Positions 1-9,627 of a stretch of 64,000 nucleotides of DNA are shown in pieces. Below the pieces are notes generated by a model, which saw nothing but the letters and a program-made list of their open reading frames with translations, ran no database searches and was not told the DNA's origin. This DNA is from CAZSHB01 sp964606885 (GTDB taxonomy: Bacteria; Babelota; Babeliae; Babelales; CAIQNR01), in assembly GCA_964606885.1 (NCBI GenBank), contig CAZSHB010000004.1, forward strand, positions 1 to 64,000. The letters are read 5' to 3'. Positions within the stretch are counted from its first letter, which is position 1; every line of letters starts with the position of its first letter. Made by a program: the position numbers and the translations under genes.

Positions 1-44
1 CCCAGGTTGTAAGACTGATGCTCTACCAACTAAGCTAACCGCCC
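1..44 (-). tRNA. tRNA-Val (UAC), 3' part outside window
   Basis: The minus strand reads as the 5' half of a tRNA. The acceptor strand GGGCGGT is at 38-44, followed by a D arm (GCTTAGTTGGTAGAGC) and an anticodon loop CTTACAA with anticodon TAC, which reads valine GUA/GUG. The molecule is cut by the left window edge in the variable region, so the T arm and acceptor pairing cannot be checked. One pair at the base of the anticodon loop (T31 with C39) looks mismatched. Confidence 0.8.
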
Positions 45-236
45 ATTGAGCTTTGAATTGTAATGAAAAGATTTACGAAAGTCAAAAAAGAAAGCTTATT
101 TTTTTATCTTTTTAAACAGCTATTAAGCCGAGTAGCAGGCACTTACTGATTTTCTACCATGTCACCCATGGCTTTAAAGTATAGACTAGAAGCTAAAAAC
201 ACCATCAAAAAGCAACAAGTAAAAGTAAAAACGTGC

Positions 237-1112
237 TTAAGCTTCTTGCTGACTTTCCGCTTGAGCAGGCTCTTCTTGTAACATTTCTTGCATATTCTGC
301 CCTGCGTACTTCCCATCAAAAACATAGCAATAGGTTATCTGAGAAACATCAACCAACGGCTCTGCAACAACGTTATAAAAAAGATCTTCTTTAATAAACG
401 ACACAATACGCGCAAGCCCAAAACCATGAGGAAAAATCAGACCATCACCACTGGAAATGACCAAATCACCCTCTTGCAGCGTGCCCAAATGGCTCACATG
501 CGTTAACGTCACTTGATCTAATTTCTGCACCCCTTGCACAATCCCTTGCGCTTGCGAATGTAAACAGCGAGCACCAATTTTACAAGTTGGATCGGTAATC
601 AACGTCACTTTACTATAGTATGGAAAGACTTGTGTTATTTTTCCAATAATACAATTTTTATAAATGACCGGCATATTTGCGGTAAAGCCCCGTTGCGAAC
701 CACCTTGAATGTACATGCTATGCTCAGTAGCATCTAAGATTTTGGTAAGCACGCGTACTAACTGCGCACTGGTATGTTCGTACTGTTGTTTGTACGCACG
801 CACTTCTTGGGTGTCTTTTTCAAATTGATAGGCACCTGCTAAATAGATTGCCTGATTCTTAAAAAAATCGGCCTCTTTTTCTAAAACTGCAATACGCGCT
901 TGTAATGCTGCAGAACTTTTTAACCAATTAGAACTTGCAGTAAAAGGCGCGGTGATCAGCGATTGCGTAGTAAAAAACGGATACAGCACACAAGAAAATA
1001 ATGTATCAAGTACAGTAGGAGTATGTATGCGTGCTTGGTGTACTGCAAAAAACAGAATCATACCGGCGCACATCCACCCTATAAATACTTGGCTCCTTTT
1101 TTGAACCTTCAT
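237..1112 (-). CDS. mreC: rod shape-determining protein MreC
   Basis: The 291-aa product looks like MreC, a membrane-anchored periplasmic scaffold of the elongasome that works with MreB, MreD, PBP2 and RodA in lateral wall synthesis. It has one N-terminal membrane segment (about residues 9-26). A short coiled coil follows (about 65-115, from LKSSAALQARIAVLEKEADFF). The beta-rich MreC domain comes last, with typical stretches such as GFTANMPVIYKNCIIGKI, VTLITDPTCKIGAR and GDLVISSGDGLIFPHGFGLARI. The length fits the family. The start codon follows directly on the stop of the upstream dihydrouridine synthase gene, so the two are probably co-transcribed. mreB and mreD are not adjacent, which is unusual. 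Having mreC suggests the cell makes peptidoglycan and is rod-shaped or elongating. Confidence 0.9.
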   Translation of the reverse strand: MKVQKRSQVFIGWMCAGMILFFAVHQARIHTPTVLDTLFSCVLYPFFTTQSLITAPFTASSNWLKSSAALQARIAVLEKEADFFKNQAIYLAGAYQFEKDTQEVRAYKQQYEHTSAQLVRVLTKILDATEHSMYIQGGSQRGFTANMPVIYKNCIIGKITQVFPYYSKVTLITDPTCKIGARCLHSQAQGIVQGVQKLDQVTLTHVSHLGTLQEGDLVISSGDGLIFPHGFGLARIVSFIKEDLFYNVVAEPLVDVSQITYCYVFDGKYAGQNMQEMLQEEPAQAESQQEA

Positions 1113-2064
1113 TTACACTCCAAAAAACTCTTTTATACCTTCTTTTACTTCTTGCGGATCATCAGAAACGGCGAGGCGTTGTCGCAAAGCAGATGCGGTA
1201 GGTTTTGCTTTAATATAAAATGGCAAATGCTTTCTGAAAATTCTAATACCATGCGGGCCATAATAGCGCAACATTCCTGCAAGATGTTCAAGTGCACATT
1301 CACCAATCATCTCTTGCGAAACAACAAATGGTCGTCCTTGAGAATGTTCTTTCAATTCTAATAATTTCCAAGGCTTTGACCAAATACCACGACCAATCAA
1401 ATAACCGTCTACTCCCGTTTTTTCATAGGCAGCTTTTGCAGTCATCCAATTAATAATGCCTCCAGAGAGAATAACGGGAATGGTGACTGCACGTTTAACT
1501 TCAGCAGCAAGAGTATAATCAGGCACTCCTGCAAAATGTTCAGTTTGCAAACGGGGATGAATAGCAAGTGCATCAACACCACAATCTTGAATTAATTTTG
1601 CAACTGTAACGGCATTTTTTTCTTTAAAACCAGCGCGCATTTTTACCGTAAACGGCACTGTCGTGCAGTGCTTTCTAAATTCTTTCAGAATACTTTCTAA
1701 GCGGGGTAAATCGCCCATTAATGACGAACCTGAACCTGAGTTCACAACTGCACGGGCAGGACAACCAATATTAAGATCGATAGCATCAATACCTGCGGCA
1801 ATAACACGCTCACACGCTCTTTGTATATACTCGGTACTATTGGCAGAAAATTGATAATTTAAAGGTCGCTCAAATTGTTCAAAGTCAAGAGCGCGCATAA
1901 CGCCTTTATCGTTGGCTACACAGCCTACATGGCGCATTTCAGTGTACAATAACTCTTGTTTAGAAAATTTTCTGACTAATTGTCTAAAGGGAGAATCGGT
2001 AATCCCATCTAAAGGACCCCCAATAAAACGGGGTACATCCAATGAACCAATCTTAAATGTCTCG
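1113..2064 (-). CDS. dus: tRNA-dihydrouridine synthase, 5' end lost in assembly gap
   Basis: The protein is a Dus-family flavoprotein that reduces uridine to dihydrouridine in the tRNA D loop using FMN and NADPH. Visible signatures are GPLDGITDSPFRQL near the N terminus, DLNIGCPARAVVNSGSGSSLM with the catalytic Cys of NIGCP, the substrate/FMN segment PFTVKMRAGF, the histidine in LAIHPR, and phosphate-binding ILSGG and GYLIGRG. A TTG codon at 2042 could act as start. However, the frame stays open upstream and encodes FKIGSLDVP, which matches the usual family N terminus (KIGxLxxxN/P). The true start therefore very probably lies in or beyond the N gap at 2065-2074. The gene ends immediately before mreC. 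Confidence 0.88.
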
Positions 2065-2074
2065 NNNNNNNNNN
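2065..2074. other. assembly gap (10 N)
   Basis: Ten Ns interrupt the sequence within a few codons of the 5' end of the dihydrouridine synthase gene. The round number suggests a placeholder, so the true length of missing sequence is unknown. Confidence 0.97.
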
Positions 2075-2149
2075 TATAGCGTTATACATAGGCTTTTAAG
2101 ATACCAGGTTTAAAAAAAAAGACTCGCTTAGATTTGCTTTTTACCACAT

Positions 2150-2174
2150 AAAAAAGGGAGCCTTGAAGACTCCC
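2150..2174 (-). terminator. rho-independent terminator after the small zinc-ribbon gene
   Basis: On the minus strand GGGAG and CTCCC form a stem at 2156-2174, extended inside by CTT/AAG pairs, followed by a run of six U residues. It lies 30 bases past the stop of the 56-aa gene and would end its transcript before the dihydrouridine synthase gene. Confidence 0.75.
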
Positions 2175-2203
2175 TACTGATCAACTTACTTTTTCAAGCA
2201 AGC

Positions 2204-2374
2204 TTATTTTTTCTTGGCAGATGCGCCAGGCAAGATTCTAAATACGGTTGTTCCGCATTTTGCACAAGCACCTTTTAATGCTTTGCGTTGTTTGCCACCC
2301 TTTGCGTTCATGGTGACTTCTTTGCCGTTGACAATTTGGCACTTGGCCTTGCACTTTACGCAGTATCCTTCCAT
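2204..2374 (-). CDS. small zinc-ribbon protein, DUF5679-like
   Basis: This 56-aa reading frame begins MEGYCVKCKAKC and carries a second CAKC motif, then ends in a lysine tail. The two CxxC pairs about 35 residues apart form a one-domain zinc ribbon, and GYCVKCK at the N terminus resembles DUF5679 proteins, whose function is unknown. Two ATGs compete. GGAGA touches the first (2380) but stands six bases before the second (2374), so 2374 is the better start. A terminator follows closely, so the gene is probably a single transcription unit. The CDS call is good; the family name is from memory of the motif. Confidence 0.75.
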   Translation of the reverse strand: MEGYCVKCKAKCQIVNGKEVTMNAKGGKQRKALKGACAKCGTTVFRILPGASAKKK

Positions 2375-2498
2375 GGTCATTCTCCTTTTTTTTCAGGACC
2401 TACTTTTGTTAACAACAGGCTTACGGTAGCATATTCTTCTTTTAAATCTCAACATATCTTGTTTCTGTTTGAGAAAAATTCCAGATGTGCAAGCATTT

Positions 2499-3398
2499 TT
2501 AAAAACTATACGTCAATTTTATTCCTGGCTTTCCGCCCGTAGCATCAAACCCAACAACGATGTTGTCCGTCTTTTTTACAAAATCAAAAGCCGAGTGGGC
2601 CGCAACCCCAAACACCAGCCCTAAACTTGCTCCTGCAACCACTTGTGATAAGTAGTGGTGATTGACAGCAACGTTAATCGCCATCGAGTACAGCGTCAAT
2701 GCACCCATCGGTAACGCCCACGGTAACCCCCACTGAAATGCCCAATACGTAGTTAAGAAACTCAGCGACGTTAAGTGGCCCGACGGATTGCCGCCGTACG
2801 ATTGGTAATTTGCAGAATATTCTTCATTCCAAGGCCGTAAACAACCATCAACTTTTACGATCGTTTTAAAAACTACTTTAGTAAGCCAAGCCCATACCAA
2901 CCCAGAAACAAACACCTGACACTGACGCCGCGTATATGCACTGGTAGAAAACCACCCTAACGATCCCAAAGCAATCAAAGGCAATGCAATAAATCCATCG
3001 TCAATCACAATAGCTTTGGGGAATCCTTTAGGCTGATTTTTATTAGTATGCGTTGCACAATCATAAAACTGGCGGTGTACGCGATTGTCTTCATGCTGGG
3101 CAATGAGATACGTCGGTATAATCGCTAATAACAGGTTCATAGTATCGAGCGAAAACACAAACGACCAAATATTGACGGTGTCTACAATAAAGTGCCGAAA
3201 ATAGCCATGTACTTTTTCGTGGTTCAAGGTCTCAAAAGGCTTACCGTTTGGTATATCGAGCAGATAGGAACGTTGTTCTTGAACTGTCTCTTGCACCGAT
3301 TCTTGGGCGTCTTCTTGATCGTCAAGCTGCTGCTGTGCGGGGTATACCGTACACGGAATGATAGTCACCACGAGTATATATATGATTGTCTTTTTCAC
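2499..3398 (-). CDS. secreted/membrane PAP2-family phosphatase
   Basis: The product is a type 2 phosphatidic acid phosphatase family protein of 299 aa, which removes phosphate from lipid phosphates such as undecaprenyl pyrophosphate or phosphatidate. It starts with a signal-type segment (KKTIIYILVVTIIPCTVYPA), then a Gln/Glu/Asp-rich linker. Several membrane helices follow, with the three phosphatase motifs: KVDGCLRPW (K and RP), NPSGH (PSGH) and VAVNHHYLSQVVAGA (conserved H and D/Q position). In motif 3 the usual Asp is replaced by Gln (HHYLSQV). The GTG at 3398 is chosen because GGGGAGAG lies just upstream; the only longer start is a TTG at 3428. Substrate cannot be told from sequence. Confidence 0.8.
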   Translation of the reverse strand: MKKTIIYILVVTIIPCTVYPAQQQLDDQEDAQESVQETVQEQRSYLLDIPNGKPFETLNHEKVHGYFRHFIVDTVNIWSFVFSLDTMNLLLAIIPTYLIAQHEDNRVHRQFYDCATHTNKNQPKGFPKAIVIDDGFIALPLIALGSLGWFSTSAYTRRQCQVFVSGLVWAWLTKVVFKTIVKVDGCLRPWNEEYSANYQSYGGNPSGHLTSLSFLTTYWAFQWGLPWALPMGALTLYSMAINVAVNHHYLSQVVAGASLGLVFGVAAHSAFDFVKKTDNIVVGFDATGGKPGIKLTYSF

Positions 3399-3492
3399 GC
3401 CTCTCTCCCCCCTGCGGTAGATCAACAAACAGGGTTAATTCTACGACAAAGTGAATCTAGAAAACAAGAGATCAACGTGAAAAAAAGGCTAT

Positions 3493-4929
3493 TTAAAGGG
3501 CAGGATGTTGCTTATGCCAGTCCGTTTCTTGTTGGTACGCATACCCTAATTGATACAAAAGCGACTCTGATAAATGGGGCCCAATAAGCTGCATACCCAA
3601 GGGTTTACCGTCTGAAGAAAAACCAACAGGAATTGAAAGACCCGGCACGCCCGATAAGTTAACAGGAGCAGTAAAGTAATCTTGTAAATCCATAGCCAAC
3701 TTATCATTGTCAAATGCACCAAGCTTAAATGCTGGCACCGCGTGGGATGGCATCACCAACACATCAACATCTTGAAACGCTTGTGCAATTTCTTTTCTAA
3801 TAGCGCGACGCACTAACTGAGCATTATTATAAAAATCGGCCGCATGTCCCACAGACAGTACATAGTTACCCATTAAGATACGGGCTTTAACTTCTGCACC
3901 AAATCCTTGTTGACGAGTCTTTTCGTACAATTCGTTCAAATCGTGCGATGAAACGCGGTTGCCGTATCTAATACCATCAAAACGAGCTAAGTTAGATGCT
4001 GCTTCTGCGCGACTAATAATGAAATACGAAGCGGCACAATAATCGAGTGTTGAGAGCGTAATTTTTTTAACACGAGCGCCTTTAGACTCAAAGAAGCGGA
4101 TTGCTTCAAGGTTTGCTGCTCGAATTTCTGGGTGTAACCCTTCTGCTTCTAATGCTGTATCAACAACACCGATCGTCAAATTATCTGGAATAGAACCGTC
4201 AAGATTGCTTGTGTAATCTTTTGGTTGAACAGAAAGACTTGTTGAATCTGAAAGATCTAAACCTGCAATTGCTGAAAATACTGCTGCGTTATCGTACACA
4301 TCGCGTGTCAACACACCAATCGTGTCAAGCGAAGAACCATAGGCAATTAAACCATAGCGAGATACTAAGCCATATGTAGGCTTCATACCCACAATACCAC
4401 ACATACCTGCAGGCTGTCTGACTGAACCACCCGTATCAGAACCCAATGCCCAAGGAGCAAGACCAGCTGCAACTGCTGCTGCTGAACCACTACTTGAACC
4501 ACCTGGCACACACTCGGTATTCCACGGGTTGCGTGTTTTACCAAAGGCTGATGTTTCACCAGAACTACCCATAGCAAACTCGTCCATATTGGTTCGACCC
4601 AACATCAACGCGCCTGATTCTTTAAGACGCTTAACAACGGTAGCATCGTAAGGTGATGTAAAATTTTCTAAGATTTTTGATGCGCATGAAGTAATGCGAT
4701 CTTTTTGGCAGATATTATCTTTAATATATCCCGGAATGCCTGACAGCGTGCCGATTGCCTTAATATCTTTTTTAATCGATGGAGTATCAAAAACTTCAAG
4801 AACCGCACCTAAATGAGAAAGGTCTTGAGCTCTTTTTTGATAAAAACTAATCAAATCTTGATAACTTATAGAACCTTTTTTAAGCAGCTCTTGTAATGTT
4901 TTAATGGATGCATACGCAAGATTGGTCAT
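3493..4929 (-). CDS. gatA: Asp-tRNA(Asn)/Glu-tRNA(Gln) amidotransferase subunit A
   Basis: GatA is the amidase subunit of the GatCAB complex. It releases ammonia from glutamine so that misacylated Glu-tRNA(Gln) or Asp-tRNA(Asn) is converted to Gln- or Asn-tRNA. The 478-aa length is normal. The amidase triad is visible: Lys in GYIKDNI (about residue 68), and the two serines of GGSSSGSAAAVAAG and GSDTGGSVRQPA. The C-terminal region ends with LSGVPGLSIPVGF and GMQLIG, as in the family. It lies 18 bases downstream of gatC. gatB is not in the window. Presence of GatCAB suggests that GlnRS or AsnRS may be missing. Confidence 0.96.
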   Translation of the reverse strand: MTNLAYASIKTLQELLKKGSISYQDLISFYQKRAQDLSHLGAVLEVFDTPSIKKDIKAIGTLSGIPGYIKDNICQKDRITSCASKILENFTSPYDATVVKRLKESGALMLGRTNMDEFAMGSSGETSAFGKTRNPWNTECVPGGSSSGSAAAVAAGLAPWALGSDTGGSVRQPAGMCGIVGMKPTYGLVSRYGLIAYGSSLDTIGVLTRDVYDNAAVFSAIAGLDLSDSTSLSVQPKDYTSNLDGSIPDNLTIGVVDTALEAEGLHPEIRAANLEAIRFFESKGARVKKITLSTLDYCAASYFIISRAEAASNLARFDGIRYGNRVSSHDLNELYEKTRQQGFGAEVKARILMGNYVLSVGHAADFYNNAQLVRRAIRKEIAQAFQDVDVLVMPSHAVPAFKLGAFDNDKLAMDLQDYFTAPVNLSGVPGLSIPVGFSSDGKPLGMQLIGPHLSESLLYQLGYAYQQETDWHKQHPAL

Positions 4930-4947
4930 GGATAGCCTTTTAGATTC

Positions 4948-5235
4948 TTACTTGGTGTCTATAATTTTAGGTACAACAAAATAGTTTTCTTCTTGGGATG
5001 GAGCACGCTCGAGAAGCTCTTCTGGATAACTGGTACCGGCAAGCCCTTCACGGAAAAAATTGATATTTTTCTGAGAGACTAAGTCTTCAAGTTCAGTGGC
5101 AATTTCAACCACACGAGCAGCGTACGAAAGTACTTCCTGCATCTGCTTTATAATCGGATCAATCTCTTGTTCAGTCACTGCAATTTTAGCAATGTGAGCA
5201 ATTTTCAGCACTTCACTTTTATCAATTTTTTTCAT
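4948..5235 (-). CDS. gatC: Asp/Glu-tRNA amidotransferase subunit C
   Basis: The 95-aa protein is the small GatC subunit that wraps round GatA and GatB and stabilises the complex. The N terminus (VLKIAHIAKIAVTEQEID) followed by a helix ending in QMQEVLSYAARV and the C-terminal YFVVPKII are typical. The stop of the upstream MATE gene overlaps the gatC start by four bases (ATGA), so MATE transporter, gatC and gatA are likely translated from one message. Confidence 0.92.
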   Translation of the reverse strand: MKKIDKSEVLKIAHIAKIAVTEQEIDPIIKQMQEVLSYAARVVEIATELEDLVSQKNINFFREGLAGTSYPEELLERAPSQEENYFVVPKIIDTK

Positions 5236-6644
5236 GAAACCCCTTTGAGCATCTTATTTTTCCAACGTTGTCCACGAAAACGTTTTACGTACACAAGGCT
5301 CATCACGGCATTACAGATATATAACGAACTGTAAATGATGATGAACTTAAGCACGGTATTTTCTGTTTGTACCCGTGAGCACATAAAGGCAACCGGCGCA
5401 AAGAAGAAAGCACAGCTTATCAACCTTGTCCACATCACAATATGCACATTTGCAGCACCTCTTAAAGCGCCAGCAAGGATCAATTGTAACACATCAAAAA
5501 AGGCAAGTACACTGATAACCGGGAATGCTTGCGCAGCAAAACTGGTAAATTCGCCCTTAAAATCAAACATCTGAATAATCTGACTTGGCCACATCGAGCA
5601 CATAAAGAGCAATGCAAAAACGCCCATAGATGATAAAAAGGCTATTTTTTTAATATTATTTTTGATGCTATCCCAGTCGCCTTTACCGTAATCGTTACTT
5701 ACCAAAAACGTGACTACTTGGGCAAACGCAATAGCTGGCAATAAAGCAAAACGCTCAAGATCTTTAATAACCGAAAAACTTGCAAGTGCACAGGTACCCA
5801 TCGGCGCTAAACAAAAACCGAGCCACACGTAACAAAACGATAGCGCCGCTTTATCGATCATTACCGGCAAACTTAGATAGATTAATTCTTTAATATGCTC
5901 CCACGACATAAACGATGAGAATATATTAATCTCATACTTCTGAAGTTCAGGCGAGCGTAATACATAATACAAAGCAATCACACACATCACCGCATACTCA
6001 ACTACTGACGCAATAGCAGAACCAATAAGGCCCATAGGCGCAATACCAAATCCACCAAAAATCAGAATATAATCAAGTACTAAAAAGATAACGCAACCAA
6101 CCATAAAAATGCGCATAGGCACTTGTGTATTTTTAACGCCACGTAAAAAACCTATCAAAGCAAAATACATAAACGTAAAAAAGACACCTAATGCACGCAG
6201 CTGCAAGAAAGGCACGCCTAGCACAATCACATCAGCAGGCATACGATACCACGCGTAAATATGATATGCACCAAAAAACAGTACTAACGATATAAAGCCA
6301 CCAGTCAGTATAGTAGTCCAAAAAACGTTTACTAACGTCTCGCCAGCACGTTTAAAATTCCCCATGCCGTTCGATTGACCCGTCATAATAATAGCGCCAA
6401 CAGAGATACCTTCTGCAATTTTTATAATGGAATGGAGCAGTGTGTTAGTAACACCAAGCGTTGCGTACGCAGACGTTGATTTTAAATGTGCAATCCAACG
6501 GGCATCAATCAGTAACGGTACTGAATACAGAATAACAGCGGTGACAAATTCGGGGAAAAAATAGCGTGATATTTGAAGATAACCTTCTCCGTGCAGCCGA
6601 TCGGTTATGCCGTTTACATAACTTAAAAGGATATTTTTTTTCAT
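5232..6644 (-). CDS. MATE-family multidrug/metabolite exporter
   Basis: This 470-aa protein has about twelve hydrophobic helices in two halves, typical of MATE antiporters that expel cationic drugs or metabolites using a Na+ or H+ gradient. Motifs such as GQSNGMGNFKRAGETLVNVFW in the first half and the equivalent VSNDYGKGDWDSIKNN in the second mark the two MatE repeats. A ribosome binding site (AAAGGAG) precedes the ATG. The substrate cannot be predicted. The gene overlaps gatC by four bases, an unusual partnership that probably reflects genome compaction rather than function. Confidence 0.88.
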   Translation of the reverse strand: MKKNILLSYVNGITDRLHGEGYLQISRYFFPEFVTAVILYSVPLLIDARWIAHLKSTSAYATLGVTNTLLHSIIKIAEGISVGAIIMTGQSNGMGNFKRAGETLVNVFWTTILTGGFISLVLFFGAYHIYAWYRMPADVIVLGVPFLQLRALGVFFTFMYFALIGFLRGVKNTQVPMRIFMVGCVIFLVLDYILIFGGFGIAPMGLIGSAIASVVEYAVMCVIALYYVLRSPELQKYEINIFSSFMSWEHIKELIYLSLPVMIDKAALSFCYVWLGFCLAPMGTCALASFSVIKDLERFALLPAIAFAQVVTFLVSNDYGKGDWDSIKNNIKKIAFLSSMGVFALLFMCSMWPSQIIQMFDFKGEFTSFAAQAFPVISVLAFFDVLQLILAGALRGAANVHIVMWTRLISCAFFFAPVAFMCSRVQTENTVLKFIIIYSSLYICNAVMSLVYVKRFRGQRWKNKMLKGVS

Positions 6645-6747
6645 GGCTTGCTCCTTTTTATAGCCATCCCGATTTAATCACACCGCAGATACTGTAAACT
6701 AAAAAAAGAAGCATCACAATAAGAGCATGATCATGATATACAAAGTG

Positions 6748-8073
6748 TCAAAATCCAGTCAGCCCAGTACGTACATACGCAGGTAATAATTCTTGATTAG
6801 TAACCGGAACTCTATATACCGGCGTCACTGCAATCGTAGACTCACCAAGTGTATTAGGCACTAACGATAGTGATGTATCAGTAAAACCTACTTGCCCAGG
6901 ATTATACTGAGTATACTCTTGCAAAATACCACTTGTTGCATTATTCCCGCCAATTACAATCGTTCCATATTGCGCAGAAACTATTGATGACGCATTATCT
7001 GTCATACTATCCAATCTTATAGCGCCTGCATGACCAAATGTAGTCATAGTTGAACCATTACTTGTATACGCTTTTACATAATAAAAAAATTCAGCATCTA
7101 GGATAAAGTTAGATACAACAAAAAAACTATCATCTATGGTCACCATAAAGCCAGCCGTCAAACCAGGATCAACTATTACAGTACCTGCCTGTCCAAAAGA
7201 AGTATCCAACAATCCTGCCGTTGTTAATCGTTTTACAATGGCATAAGTTTGATCATTACCTGCCAAAAGGATCTTCCCGTTACTTTGTATAACAATAAAA
7301 TCTAAGCTACAATCTGCAAATATCTGTGACACACCAGTTCCATGATAAGAAGTATCTACAAAACCAGTTTGTGTGAATGCATACACAGCACTGTTTACGT
7401 TATCACTAACTACAACATAGATAGAATCATTATTAGCCACAACAAAATTGAGTGCTGCGTAACCGGTTATAGTTTGATATCCCGGCGTTCCTGTTGCATT
7501 AAATGTTGTATCTAAAGCAGAACCTACAGCATTAATACGCGCAAGATGCCCTAAAAAATCTGATTGAGCCCCACACACTAACACCTTACCATTCGATTGC
7601 ACGTTTATATTAAAAAGCAATCTCATGCTCGGCGTACTAAAATGGAATATGCCTTGCGTTCCCCACGATTGATTAAAAGATCCATCATCATTGAAACTTG
7701 CAACAAAACCAAAGGTGCCTCCAGCACCATTATAACAGCCTACATAGATAACATTTCCTAATAAAGAAATACTAAAAGCTTGATCATTTGTATTATTGTA
7801 AAAAAAAGTTTTGTAACCAACACCATTAAAAGAGATATCTAATTCACCTGTAGGTAAAAAACGGACAACTAATGCTCCGGTATCCTGCAAGCTACCAACC
7901 ACTATAATACGTTGCTGACTATCAATGGCTATATCATTAAAAGTAATATTACCTGCAAGAGACAACGTAGCCGTACCATTGTCACCAAAGCGTGTGACCA
8001 ATTGTCCTGCAGGATTAATCGATGCACCTACCGGAAACACAAACCCTAACAACAACAATACATATTTCTTCAT
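6748..8073 (-). CDS. secreted delta-60 repeat protein (copy 2)
   Basis: The 441-aa product has a Sec signal peptide (MKKYVLLLLGFVFPVGAS). About seven repeats of roughly 55-60 residues follow, with the delta-60 pattern 'RFxxxGxLDxSFGxxGxxxF ... IxVQSNGKILxxGxxxxxxxVxR'. Such repeats are thought to fold as a beta-propeller-like structure. It is a tandem paralogue of the gene at 8094-9434, sharing the N terminus (INPAGQLVTRFG.NGTATLSL) and C terminus (VTN..LLP.YV..GLTGF). Twenty bases separate the two genes, so they form an operon. No enzyme motif is visible; an extracellular or cell-surface binding role is inference. Confidence 0.8.
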   Translation of the reverse strand: MKKYVLLLLGFVFPVGASINPAGQLVTRFGDNGTATLSLAGNITFNDIAIDSQQRIIVVGSLQDTGALVVRFLPTGELDISFNGVGYKTFFYNNTNDQAFSISLLGNVIYVGCYNGAGGTFGFVASFNDDGSFNQSWGTQGIFHFSTPSMRLLFNINVQSNGKVLVCGAQSDFLGHLARINAVGSALDTTFNATGTPGYQTITGYAALNFVVANNDSIYVVVSDNVNSAVYAFTQTGFVDTSYHGTGVSQIFADCSLDFIVIQSNGKILLAGNDQTYAIVKRLTTAGLLDTSFGQAGTVIVDPGLTAGFMVTIDDSFFVVSNFILDAEFFYYVKAYTSNGSTMTTFGHAGAIRLDSMTDNASSIVSAQYGTIVIGGNNATSGILQEYTQYNPGQVGFTDTSLSLVPNTLGESTIAVTPVYRVPVTNQELLPAYVRTGLTGF

Positions 8074-8093
8074 TACAACTTTCTTTAATAAGA

Positions 8094-9434
8094 CTAGAAA
8101 CCGGTCAATCCAGCCACCACATAATCAGGCAGCACGTCAGTATTGGTAACCGGTACTTTATACACTGGCGCAACACCTACCACATATCCAGAAGATGATG
8201 ATGTAGAACTAACTGATGTTGATGAGTTAGTAAACCCAACTTGCCCCGTATCATATTGAGTAAATTGTTGTATATAACCATTTGTAAAGTTATGGCCAAC
8301 TGACAACATAGTGCCATTTGAAGAAGGAGAAAGTGCATACGGCGTTACCAAAAATCTAGCTACACCTGCCGTACCAAAACTACTATCTAGAGGGCCATTA
8401 GCACTCACAGCAACAACTACCCCTCCGATATCGAAGCTCAGACAGCCTACAAAAAAATTATCATTTATCGACACCATAGCAGCAGAATAACAGGTTGAGT
8501 TTGAAAGCAATGTAGCAGTTCCAGCATTACCAAATGTAGTGTCAATTTGACCCGTAGGCGTAAATCTTTTACCAAGAACAGAAGGACGACCACTTGTATC
8601 AGGTCCTACAGCTACGATACAACCAGTACTTTGTAATAAAACACTATTCAAAATTACCCCAACAACCTGCTCCGATACACCCGTGCTATTAAAAGAAGTA
8701 TCGGGCACTCCTGCTGATGTAAATGAATATATGACACTATTACTTTGATTATTAGCAGTTACGCCAATTCTTTGACTCGATAAAAATATCATAGATGGTA
8801 CAACAAAAAAACCTGACAAGACTTGGTATCCAGGCGTACCGCTTGCATTAAACGTTGTATCTAAAGCAGTACCGATCGTATTAGTACGTGCAACATATCC
8901 ATTAGGCGAATCTAAACTACCACCAATAACTATTTTACCATCCGTTTGTACAAGAAGAGCGGTAAGTCGTTTTTGCGTAGCGCTTGCAATATTAAATGCA
9001 TACACACCATTAGTACCCCAGCTATTATTAAAAGAACCAGTATCAGTAAAGCTGGCTATAAAAAGACTACCCGTTGTTGCCCCATCGTAACATCCAACAT
9101 AGATCGTGCTGCCAAAGAGACCTACACATGTGGCTGTATCACTAGAACCGTTATAAGTAAAAATTCTATACCCAACAGTATTAAAGGTCGTATCTAATTG
9201 TCCTGCAGCAGTAAAACGCGCAACGAGTGCGCCTACACTAGTAACTTTACCAACCACTATAATTCGCTGCAGACTATCAACCACCACATTATTGAGTTGT
9301 ACGTTACCTTCTGTAAGAGATAGCGTTGCCGTACCATTAACACCAAACCGTGTAACCAATTGACCTGCCGGATTTACCGATGCATCCGCTGAAAATACTC
9401 CTGTAAAAACCACTATGAATATTTTTTTAAGCAT
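8094..9434 (-). CDS. secreted delta-60 repeat protein (copy 1)
   Basis: This is the first gene of the tandem pair, 446 aa, with a signal peptide (MLKKIFIVVFTGVFSADAS) and several delta-60 repeats (for example VARTNTIGTALDTTFNASGTPGYQ and RFTPTGQIDTTFGNAGTATLL). A GGGAG ribosome binding site precedes the start. It is Ser/Thr/Asn-rich and almost free of charged patches, as expected for an exported beta-rich protein. Paralogy with the next gene is clear along the whole length. The function is not known; the repeat family occurs mostly in large secreted proteins. Confidence 0.8.
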   Translation of the reverse strand: MLKKIFIVVFTGVFSADASVNPAGQLVTRFGVNGTATLSLTEGNVQLNNVVVDSLQRIIVVGKVTSVGALVARFTAAGQLDTTFNTVGYRIFTYNGSSDTATCVGLFGSTIYVGCYDGATTGSLFIASFTDTGSFNNSWGTNGVYAFNIASATQKRLTALLVQTDGKIVIGGSLDSPNGYVARTNTIGTALDTTFNASGTPGYQVLSGFFVVPSMIFLSSQRIGVTANNQSNSVIYSFTSAGVPDTSFNSTGVSEQVVGVILNSVLLQSTGCIVAVGPDTSGRPSVLGKRFTPTGQIDTTFGNAGTATLLSNSTCYSAAMVSINDNFFVGCLSFDIGGVVVAVSANGPLDSSFGTAGVARFLVTPYALSPSSNGTMLSVGHNFTNGYIQQFTQYDTGQVGFTNSSTSVSSTSSSSGYVVGVAPVYKVPVTNTDVLPDYVVAGLTGF

Positions 9435-9627
9435 ACTGCTCCCTTTTTTTTTGAAAAATTGTATAAAAAGCTTAGTTTAAAAGTAAGTTTTTTCTAGTGA
9501 CAATTTTTTAATATTTCAAATAAGAAAAATAGCATTTTATTAAACTAGAAATAATACAAGAAAGAAAACTCTTTATTATGATAACAACAGTATGGTATGG
9601 TAAACAACAGGAAAAGGGGGAACAAGT

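Noticed and set aside
143..325. 60-codon frame on the minus strand overlapping the end of mreC
   Set aside because: It overlaps the mreC C terminus in another frame, has no ribosome binding site and resembles no family; the part outside mreC is too short to judge.
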